From positions 1-24,895 of the forward strand of contig JAGFNK010000701.1 of the NCBI GenBank assembly GCA_025769875.1: a stretch of DNA of 24,895 bases. The letters are read 5' to 3'. The DNA comes from Russula earlei (Eukaryota > Basidiomycota > Agaricomycetes > Russulales > Russulaceae). The notes under the pieces were generated by a model. That model worked only from the letters and a program-made list of their open reading frames with translations. It did no database searches and had not been told where the DNA came from. Every line of letters starts with the position of its first letter. Position 1 is the stretch's first letter. This document shows, one piece after another, positions 17,694 to 24,895 of the stretch. Both the position numbers and the translations under genes were made by a program.

Positions 17694-18755
17694 ATGGCAG
17701 CCCAACCCCAAGTCGCTGCACAACCCCCCCAGATAGCCGCTCAGGCTCCCCAGATAGCCGCTCAGGCCCCTCAGATTGCTGTCCAGGCCCCCCCAGCCAT
17801 TGTTCCACCCCCTCAAGCAGCTGCTCCCACACCACAAGGCACTAATGGGTCCCTCAGCGGTAAAGAGCCCACTGCCTTCACAGGAGAAAGAAACAAAACA
17901 AAAAGATTCATCATGGAATTCAACCTATTCTGGGGCCTCAATGATGACAAGGCAGTAATGATCTCCCCCTTCAAACGAACAATGCTGGCTCTCTCCTACA
18001 TTCAAGGAGAAAAAGTTGAAGAATGGGTCAATTCACAAGCAAACGCACTCAGGGACAAAGTAAACAGAGCCCAGAACCCCATTAACAGAATGAACGAAGC
18101 ATTATGGAATGACTTCGTTACAGACTTTATGTTCAAATTCACGAACACCGCAGAGAAAGAGGATGCCCAAGCAGCCCTCGCCAAGCACACAATGAAAGAA
18201 TCCCTCGATGATTATATTTCCACCTTCGAACAACTGTTAAATAAGACAGGGTTGCCAGAAACGGACGTAATCGCCATCGAAAGCTTCAAAAATGGCCTAA
18301 AAATCGGACTCTACCGTGCAATCCTAAACAGGGACGTCTGGCCTACCACCCTTCAAGAATGGAAGGAGGAAGCCAGAAGACAACATCGCCGCTTCATCAC
18401 CATCAGAGAGAAGCTTAAAGGAAAAACCACACACCCCCCTTCGGAACACAGGTCCCATCACCCTGATCGAATGCAAGTGGACGTGGCCAAGTCCAACTTC
18501 AAAAAACTCACTGAAGAAGAAAGGAAGCAATTGGCAAAAGAAGGTCGTTGCTTCCGTTGCCGAGAGAAAGGCCACCTTAGTCGGGAGTGCCCCAAAAATA
18601 CTAACCCCACAACCTCCAAAGCACGTACTACTGAACCAACCCCAGAACCGCCAAAAGAAGAAGAAGCCTCCACTATGGTGGCCCGCATGAAAACTTTACC
18701 AGCGGAGGATAGGGCCAAGCTTTGGGACCTCATCCTCAAAGAGGATTTTCTCTAG
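17694..18755 (+). CDS. gag: Gag polyprotein of the gypsy element
   Basis: 353 residues from the first in-frame ATG, forming the nucleocapsid of the retrotransposon particle. Residues 1-45 are Ala/Gln/Pro-rich with repeated QIAAQAP units. Residues 50-245 form the retrotransposon Gag capsid region (FTGERNKTKRFIMEFNLFW, then LSYIQGEKVEEWV, FTDFMFKF-like and SLDDYISTFEQLL helices). Near residue 286 is a CCHC zinc knuckle, CFRCREKGHLSRECP (18549-18590, CX2CX4HX4C), for RNA binding. It ends LILKEDFL. The true N-terminus is uncertain because the frame is open upstream without an ATG. The last 34 nt overlap the pol frame. Confidence 0.93.
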   Translation: MAAQPQVAAQPPQIAAQAPQIAAQAPQIAVQAPPAIVPPPQAAAPTPQGTNGSLSGKEPTAFTGERNKTKRFIMEFNLFWGLNDDKAVMISPFKRTMLALSYIQGEKVEEWVNSQANALRDKVNRAQNPINRMNEALWNDFVTDFMFKFTNTAEKEDAQAALAKHTMKESLDDYISTFEQLLNKTGLPETDVIAIESFKNGLKIGLYRAILNRDVWPTTLQEWKEEARRQHRRFITIREKLKGKTTHPPSEHRSHHPDRMQVDVAKSNFKKLTEEERKQLAKEGRCFRCREKGHLSRECPKNTNPTTSKARTTEPTPEPPKEEEASTMVARMKTLPAEDRAKLWDLILKEDFL

Positions 18756-20569
18756 GCCAAGGTACAACAGTCGGTACTAAGGCCCAAATAGATACCATTG
18801 TTCAACATAAGGAAAACTCAATGAAAGTACCTTTTATGATCACGACAAATGGAAAGACTGGCCAAGCGCTCCTAGACAGCGGAGCAACAGAGAACTTCAT
18901 CAGCAAAGGAATTGTGGAAAAGCTACAAATCCCACTCCGGACCCTTAGAACCCCCAGGCCCATCATTAATGTAGATGGTACCAATAACCAAGGAGGAGCA
19001 CTAACCCATTATACTCACATAGCCGTACGACATGGCCCCACCACACGACTCCTCACCTTCTATGTCACAAACTTAGGAGAAGATAGAATGATCCTCGGTT
19101 ATCCTTTTCTAAAGGCGATTAACCCCCTTGTCAACTGGAGCACTGGTCGCCTAAGAAATCACTTAGGAGTCCTTCTCACCCCCGTCCCCCTAGCCAAACC
19201 ACCAAGAATTCGGATCGCACAAATAAGGACAACCACCATCCCCCCTGAATACTTACGACATCAGAAAGTCTTCTCAGAAGAGGCAGCCAAACGACTCCCA
19301 CCCAGCCGAGGAGAACTTGACTTCAGAATCACCCTGAAACCAGACGCCCCTAAATTCCTTGATTGCCGAACTTACCCACTCCCCCTGAATGAAAAACAAG
19401 AACTATCAAGACAGATACAAGAAGACCTGGCCAAGGGTTTCATTAAAGACGGTGTTTCAGATTTTGTATCCCCCGTCTTCTTTGTTCAGAAGAAAGACGG
19501 TACTGCCCCAAGGATGGTAGTGGACTACCGAAAACTCAATAACGCCACCGTTCCGGATTATCATGCCCTGCCAAACATGGAAGAACAGTTACACAAATTA
19601 AGGGGCAAAGCCACCTTTAGCAAATTCGATGTCAGAGCTGGCTATAACAACATCCTGATCCACCCAGAAGACCGACACAAAGGTGCCTTCAAAACCCAGT
19701 TTGGCACCTTCGTTCCCATGGTAATGGGTTTCGGCTTTACCAACGCCCCAGCAGCTTTTCAACGAGCAATGAACCACACCCTCCGACCCTGGCTTCTAAA
19801 GTACCCCGAAAACACTTGCAACTACCTAGACGACGTGGCAATAGCCACAAACTCAGGAGAAGAACACCTCCACCAACAAATTACACACGAATTCCTTGAC
19901 CTTCTCGAAAGGGACTCTTATTTCTTAAAAGCATCCAAGTGCGCCTTCGAACAAGAAGAGATTGATTTCCTGGGCTTCCGAATTAATCAAGGAACCCTCA
20001 AAATCGATCCTGTCAAAATGGATGGCCTCAAAAACTGGCCGAGACCTCCCAACAATCTGAAACAGGTACAGCAAATCATGGGCGCCCTCAATTACCAACG
20101 GCCATTTATCCGAGACTTCGCAAAAATAGCCCGCCCCATTTTTTCTACAATCAAGAAAGGAACCCCCTTTTTCTGGACTCCGGAAGCAACCACAGCCCTA
20201 GAAACCTTGATAGCGGCGGTCTGCGACGACCCTGAACTTTACACTACCAACCCCGACCTCCCGTACGAATTAGAAACCGATGCCTCACAGTTTGCCACCG
20301 GAGCTGTCCTCTTTCAAAAGGACCAAAGAGGAAAAAGGAAAATGATCGGAAATATGTCACACGCGTTCAACGAAGCAGAAAGGAACTACCCAGTCTGGGA
20401 TAGGGAATTCCTAGCTCTGATCCTTGCACTCCAACACTGGCGATACCTATTAGTCGGAACTAAACATCCCATCAAAATTTTCACAGACCACGACTCTACC
20501 AAGGCAGCAATATTCATACCATGTCGTAAAGATATGGGGACCCTAGCAATGGCCAAATTATTCTTATGA
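18722..20569 (+). pseudogene. pol: Gypsy pol, part 1: protease, reverse transcriptase, RNase H, start of integrase
   Basis: The frame is -1 relative to gag and overlaps its end, so it is probably made as a Gag-Pol frameshift product. Numbering from 18722: aspartic protease ALLDSGATENFI (D52); reverse transcriptase from about 215, with FVSPVFFVQKKDG, MVVDYRKLN, KFDVRAGYNNILI (D303), GFTNAPAAFQRAMN and the catalytic NYLDD (D370, D371); RNase H from about 515, with ELETDAS (D520), REFLALILALQHWRYLL (E562) and FTDH (D589). At FTDH the sequence jumps straight into integrase (DSTKAAIFIPCRKDMG). The rest of RNase H and the integrase zinc-finger domain are missing. The frame stops at a TGA (20567-20569) and then continues in the same phase. 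Confidence 0.93.
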
Positions 20570-22516
20570 CATGCCTTCCCTTGGACTGGGGTCCCCTCCA
20601 AGATCATCTCCGATCGTGACCCTCGCTTTACCTCCGACTTATTCAAAGAAGTTTCCCGAATCCTCGGGATCAACCAAAATTTAAGCACCGCCTACCGCCC
20701 TCAAACTGATGGACAATCAGAAAGGACAAACCAGACCCTGGAAATGTATCTGCGCATCTACACAGGAGAGAGACAGGAAGAATGGGCACACTGGCTCCCC
20801 ATAGCCCAATACCATTTTAACGCTCACAAGTCTACTACCACCAAAAAAACCCCCTACGAACTCCTCATCGGGTTTAACCCTCAAGGACTTGGCACCCAGC
20901 TCAAGTCCAAGTTCCCCGGAATCCAAGAACGACTCCAAGCATTAACAGACATGAGGGAATCAGCACAAGAAGCAATGAAAAGAGCACAGAATAACTGGAT
21001 CAAGGAAACCAAGTTCAAGGGCTTCGAAGAAGGACAGAAGGTTTGGTTGGAAGGCACTAACTTAAAAACCCCTCATCAGTTTCATAAGTTCCGCCCCAAA
21101 CGATTCGGCCCTTTTATCATTACCAAACGAATCTCCCACATTGTTTACCAACTCCAATTACCACCCCAATGGAACATTCACAACGTGTTTCATGCCTCCC
21201 TCTTATCTCCAGTCACAGAAACAGCCGAACATGGACCAAACTTCCCCGAGCCGCCACCTGACCTTATCTCGGGAGAATATGAAGTCGAGAAAATTACCGC
21301 TCAACGTCTCTATAGAAACCGACTCCAATACAGGGTCCGGTGGAAAGGGTATTCCGCAGCAGAAGACACCTGGGAACCCCTCCCAAACCTTAAAAACGCT
21401 CAAGATGCCATTACCATGTTTCACCTCCAGCAACAACCCACCAAACTCCGTACCATGACCACCACTAACTCTGACCCCGCAGAATTCCATCACTCAGACG
21501 AAGGTCTGGACGACTTAGAACATCAGTTCCAAACACTTACGATACAACAACGTACATTACTCCCCCGAATTAACTCACGTAACCCCCCTTCTTATTCCGT
21601 TAACGACCCCGCTATCCCCGACCGTGGATATACAATTTTCAATTTAGACGCCAGAGAACAACTCTTTTCCGGAATCCTTTCTCCTGGCGACTTCCGCGGT
21701 TTTCAATTACTTATGACGGACCCCCGTTTCTCTGAGTTTCATCTACCCGTACGAAGAGCAGTACTTACAGATTTAGTGTGGAACCAGATCACACGATCAG
21801 CCTACATAAATACCCCCACTCCTTCCGAATGGTCAGCCTGGCACCACGAACACGCTACCTCTACATACAACACCCCAATGTCCTCCCCCGTCTCTAGCTC
21901 ATCCCCTCTCCCTATCCTTACCCCTTCCCCCACCATCAAACAGGAACCCCTCTCACCCGAAGTCATCCAACACATCATCGACCAACGAACCTTCATCGTC
22001 CCAGACGAGACCGAGGTCCAAGACCTTGCGGCTACCCTCAACCCACTCGCCATCCGAGAAGGAACACCCTCACCAACCCCGACCGAAATAGACCCCACTC
22101 ACCCTGGCCCCCCGTGGTTTGTTTACGAACCTTACACGCATGTTCCCCCTTTTTACATTCACGTTAATGGGCGAAAACGCCTATTACCTTACTTACGTAT
22201 CGCTTTATATAACGACGAACCCATGCTTCTAGGGACTATGGGTCGAGGAGAACCCACTTATGGAGAAAAGCTCATCGCCCGGCCCGTTGTCTCTGCCCCT
22301 CATCCCTCTGTCTCTGCCTCTGACCTCCGCCTCCTCATTGAGGACCACCCCTTCCATTTTGATGCTGCCCAAGCCCTTGAAAACCTCCATGACCCCGGTG
22401 CTCTTGCTGACGTCTATCGTCTCCGTACCAGCTCTTTCAAGTTGAAAGTTTTGGAGGGCAAGCGCGCCTCTATCCAAGGGGCTCTAAGCGTCCTTCAAGG
22501 GCAACTCGCTGATTGA
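20570..22516 (+). pseudogene. pol: Gypsy pol, part 2: integrase core, chromodomain and start of C-terminal extension
   Basis: Same frame as part 1 after the TGA at 20567. It codes HAFPWTGVPSKIISDRDPRF (second catalytic Asp), AYRPQTDGQSERTNQTLEMY (catalytic Glu), WLPIAQYHFNAHKSTTTKKT, GQKVWLEGTNL, then IHNVFHASLLSPV. The chromodomain spans about 21274-21425: YEVEKITAQRL...YRVRWKGYSAAEDTWEPL; such domains direct integration to particular histone marks. After it the frame stays open for about 360 more codons of Pro/Ser-rich and globular-looking sequence (for example GYTIFNLDAREQLFSGILSP and PPFYIHVNGRKRLLPYLRIA) with no family I recognise. It ends at a TGA (22514-22516) that again appears to be a nonsense change. 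Confidence 0.93.
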
Positions 22517-23131
22517 CTCCATGAAATCCAGTCTCACACTAAAGAAGTCGCCGCCATCCGCAGTCGCCTTCGGGCCAACAACACTTCCGTCCGAGTTCGC
22601 CATCAACTCGACAACTTGATGACTGATGGGGGGCTCACCCGCGACACTGGACCATATTACTCGCTGGCAGGGAGCTACGACAAGATTGAGGACTCAAAAG
22701 AGCCATCCACTTCCCCTTTACCGTCCATTCACCCCCCTCTCTCCCTGACCCCTCCACTCCAGTACCTCCCTCCCCGTGTTGTCGACCAGTCCCAAAACGA
22801 CGCCCCCATGGGGTCACCTTCCCACTTCCCTCAAATGTTCTCTGATGACGCCAGTACCCCCAACACCCCTCTCACCCCTGCACGAATGACTAAAGCACAA
22901 CGTCACCAACTTCAGAAACGGCAGCACATCTGCAAACACTGCAACACCAGGGGGCACTGGAACAAGGACTGTAACAGACCTCATACCAATTGCAGCGGAC
23001 AAGTGGATTGCATCCTCAGGAGGACCCACCGGAGCTACAGGGGTTTCTGCCCCAGAGCCATGGGACCCCAGAGCACGTGGCCAGAGGTCGAGGGCGATGA
23101 ACTCCGTGAGTCGGGCCCCGAGACCGATTAG
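22517..23131 (+). pseudogene. Gypsy pol, part 3: C-terminal extension with a second CCHC zinc knuckle
   Basis: The pol frame continues in phase after the TGA at 22514: a predicted helix or coiled coil (LHEIQSHTKEVAAIRSRLRA), a Pro/Ser-rich spacer, a basic MTKAQRHQLQKRQHI, then a CCHC knuckle CKHCNTRGHWNKDC (22931-22972, CX2CX4HX4C) and a Cys-containing tail (HTNCSGQVDC) to a TAG at 23129-23131. Zinc knuckles normally belong to Gag, so one at the end of Pol is notable. Without the TGA this would be the last part of a single long Pol. Alternatively the post-chromodomain region is a separate third ORF, starting at an in-frame Met near 21454. Confidence 0.8.
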
Positions 23132-23148
23132 TTCGGAGAACTAAGCAT

Positions 23149-23156
23149 GAGGGGGG
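23149..23156 (+). other. Gypsy polypurine tract
   Basis: GAGGGGGG, five bases before the 3' LTR start (23162). This is the usual position and composition for the plus-strand DNA primer. Confidence 0.85.
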
Positions 23157-23161
23157 CATGA

Positions 23162-23780
23162 TGTTGTAAACTATCCCTTTATCGGTTCGTCCAATTATTA
23201 TTCTTCTTGTTACCCTTGTCTCCGTGGTTACTGTTTCATCCCTTGATGGTGATTCCCTATTGTTTCATCTATTGTGTTTCACTTGTTGTGTTTCACCTAT
23301 TGTGTTTCACTTATTGTGTTTCACCTATTGTTGAGTTACTTTTGCTATTTGTCTACCTTTATCTATTGTTCCACTTATGGTACTGTACATCCTTGCCACA
23401 TACAGTATTTAAGCGCCTGTAGAAGCTGGGGAATGCCCCAAGCTTAGCTTTGTCCCATTTCCTGTCGCACCCTTTACCTTGTACACTCTCTCAATCACAA
23501 CTTGCTTGTGCTGGCCTATACCTTGCTTGACCTGAGCACACCTCAAGGAACCCTTGTGTTCCTCTTCCTCCTCTGCCTCTCTCTCATCGTCCTCCTCTTC
23601 TGTGAAACCAGGAGATCAACTCTGTCTGTGGACTAAGTCATTATCTGACTCAGCCTTGAGACGCTAAACCATTGAACCGGTCTCCTTGAGCCGGCCCCCA
23701 TTGAACCCTTGAACCAAGTAACAGGGACTTGGCCCCATTGAACCTTGAGCTGATGCTCTAACGGCCGCGACGCCGTTACA
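23162..23780 (+). repeat. Gypsy 3' LTR
   Basis: 619 bp, the same length as the 5' LTR and nearly identical. The differences seen are a T for C near 23174, a T for G near 23390 (TGTACATCC against TGTACAGCC), a C for T near 23699 and a T for C near 23755. It ends GCCGTTACA and is followed by the TSD. Confidence 0.97.
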
Positions 23781-23785
23781 GGTAT
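23781..23785. repeat. Target-site duplication GGTAT, right copy
   Basis: Matches 16584-16588. On the minus strand it is part of the PLE codons ATA-CC(A) and sits at the break in the PLE reading frame. Confidence 0.95.
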
Positions 23786-24834
23786 TATATTAAAGTTATG
23801 TGTTGGAACAGGAATGAACTTTGTTCCCAAAGAAAGACAGTTAAGTGCACCTTGTGGTATTGATTTAGCAGTCAAGTTATGTACTAGTTTTTGTGCTACA
23901 CCTATTTGTTTTAAGTTACTGATCATAAGATGTAACTCTTGTTGTTCTTTTATTAAATCATCAGTCAGTTGATCTCTAAGTTTGATTCTGTTCCTTTGAG
24001 CTTTAGAAAGCCTTCTATTGTTAGGCTTAAATTGAGTGAGATGAGTTGTATGTACTTGTAGAGTATTTATAGTTAAAGTGGTCTTATTATTACAGCTCTG
24101 CCTCTGGAGGTCCCTCTGTGATTGACCCTCTGAATGCCTCTTGAAGCACCTCTGCCTCTTCCTCTGAGTTAAGTTCCTCTTTGAAGATAAGGTTGGTATC
24201 TGTGAGTTTGTTGAGGCAGTGAAGTTATCTATGTATGGATTAGATAAAGTGGTGATCAGTTGTTGAGTATGACTTACATTGGCTTGTTCTAAGGCTTGTG
24301 ACTGATTAGCCTGTTTTTGGGCCTTATGCCTTTGAACAGAGGCTTCAGCCTGCTTTTTAGCCTCTTGTTCCCAATGAGAGGTGCTATTTGTAAAGAGGGA
24401 GAAGGCAGCGTTTCCCTCAGCTTCAAATGAGTCCTTGTGTGCAGGATCAGCTGCAGACTTGTCAGCAATGAGGTTCTTAGTCTCAGCCATAAGGCTCTTT
24501 ATGATGTGATCGCTTATTGCAGAAGAGTACTGAGTGGCTAGCTTTTCCTCTCTGCTAGTAACTAAGGCCTGGTAGAGGCTCTCTTTATATTGAGAGTGGA
24601 CCTCATCCCATTTGGCCTGGAGGCTGGGAAGCGCATCTAGTGCCTTAGGGGCAACCAGATTTTCTATAAATTGAGGGTATTTCCCAGCCTTATGCTTTTC
24701 TACTATTGTATTTAAGTACAGATTAGACTGGTAACTACCTCTAACTGCACCAAAAAGCCTCTTCTTATGTAGATTAAAGGTGGGGGCTGGGTTTAGGGAA
24801 GAGGAGAAATACACTCTAACCAATAGCCAGTGCT
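23786..24834 (-). pseudogene. PLE N-terminal domain, proximal part (upstream of the gypsy insertion)
   Basis: Open minus-strand frame from a TAG at about 24834 to the gypsy LTR, where it is cut. The first two thirds are charged and probably helical (IVEKHKAGKYPQFIENL, SHWEQEAKKQAEASVQRHK), then a basic region (SSKRNLTQRKRQRCFKRHSE; NNRRLSKAQRNRIKLRDQL) suited to nucleic-acid binding, then LTAKSIPQGALNCLSLGTKF and IPVP (about 23804-23870). The L-S-x-G-x-x-F-x-P-x-P signature is the conserved N-terminal motif of Penelope-like reverse transcriptases. The first in-frame Met is well inside (SLMAETKNL), so the true start may be spliced, upstream of the stop in a lost frame, or non-AUG. About 23 codons beyond the insertion come from the gypsy LTR and are not part of the gene. 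Confidence 0.82.
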
Positions 24835-24895
24835 ACAATAGTAAAAAGGCAAAGAGAACTTCTAATAAAGAAGGGTAGAAGACATAAAAAAGAGA
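24835..24895. other. Window edge, probably 5' part of the Penelope-like element
   Basis: Upstream of the TAG that opens the PLE N-terminal frame. No ATG in frame with it and no repeat boundary is visible. The element may continue past the window. Confidence 0.3.

Larger units (their letters stand above)
16589..23780 (+). mobile_element. Chromodomain Ty3/gypsy retrotransposon (chromovirus), young but defective
   Basis: 7192 bp between GGTAT duplications, with 619-bp LTRs at both ends, TGT...ACA termini, and a GAGGGGGG polypurine tract just before the 3' LTR. Gag (CCHC knuckle) is followed in the -1 frame by protease, reverse transcriptase, RNase H, integrase and a chromodomain, so it is a chromovirus. 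By eye the LTRs differ at four positions, indicating recent insertion. Defects are an internal deletion fusing RNase H to the integrase core and in-frame TGA codons at 20567 and 22514. It is inserted in opposite orientation within the N-terminal domain of the Penelope-like element. A diverged relative of its LTR lies at 1-553 in the same orientation. Confidence 0.97.
13796..24834 (-). mobile_element. Penelope-like element (PLE), endonuclease-less type, split by a gypsy insertion
   Basis: Three minus-strand blocks in order: an N-terminal domain with the PLE signature LSLGTKFIPVP (24834-23786, continuing at 16583-16319), a PLE reverse transcriptase (16355-14907) and a DEDDh exonuclease ORF (14845-13796). 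All three are markedly A+T-rich (many AAT/TTA codons), unlike the gypsy element between the first two. No GIY-YIG endonuclease motif follows the RT, which ends at the K-x-x-L-x-x-L-x-x-x-A-R-like block where that linker would start; this is the arrangement of EN-minus PLEs (Athena, Coprina). The 5' end may lie beyond the window and the 3' end is unplaced. Whether the exonuclease belongs to the element is inferred from strand, spacing and base composition. Confidence 0.8.

Noticed and set aside
21802..22477. Minus-strand and alternate-frame ORFs over the gypsy C-terminal region
   Set aside because: They are shadows of the long plus-strand pol frame, whose domain matches and zinc knuckle fix the coding frame.
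23633..23780. C-terminal tail VTASRPLEHQLKVQ... of the 396-residue ORF
   Set aside because: It is the gypsy LTR read on the minus strand. The same tail appears in ORFs over 183-473 and 17060-17326. It is not part of the PLE protein.

Overview
This looks like repeat-dense chromosomal DNA from a filamentous fungus, most likely a basidiomycete. I infer this from the Ty3/gypsy element with a Pol chromodomain, a Ty1/copia element primed by a half initiator-tRNA, a MULE/SWIM transposase relic and an endonuclease-less Penelope-like reverse transcriptase. No intact host gene, rRNA, tRNA or CRISPR array is visible. Almost everything recognisable is a transposable element or its remains, and several insertions are nested, with readable target-site duplications (TSDs).

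Layout. 1-553: diverged LTR of the same family as the gypsy element further right. 797-1718 and 2044-3005: two solo LTRs of one large TGTCA...TGACA family; the second has a perfect GGAAT TSD. 3725-8879: minus-strand Ty1/copia element with TSD TCCTT, frameshifted throughout and without Gag. It carries two further solo LTRs, at 7245-7738 (TSD CAATT) and 8387-8865 (TSD AAATC, inside its 5' LTR). 8880-11560: decayed coding and LTR fragments. 11576-12890: minus-strand MULE transposase relic with a SWIM zinc finger.

13796-24834 (minus strand): Penelope-like element (PLE). It has an N-terminal domain, a PLE-type reverse transcriptase ending where a GIY-YIG endonuclease would normally begin, and a DEDDh (DnaQ-like) 3'-5' exonuclease ORF 61 nt downstream. 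The pairing of an endonuclease-less PLE reverse transcriptase with an exonuclease is the most unusual system here. The PLE is split in its N-terminal domain by a plus-strand chromodomain Ty3/gypsy element (16589-23780; 619-bp LTRs differing at 4 positions by eye; TSD GGTAT). Removing the gypsy element and one TSD copy restores the PLE reading frame exactly.

The gypsy element is young but defective. Its RNase H/integrase junction has an internal deletion and its pol frame has two TGA stops. It also has an ATG-free open leader upstream of gag, a long C-terminal Pol extension with a second zinc knuckle, and a possible self-priming primer-binding site. Relative order read from the nesting: PLE before gypsy; copia before the two LTRs inserted in it. 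Frames and motifs were read by eye. LTR identities are counts from manual alignment. No database search was possible.
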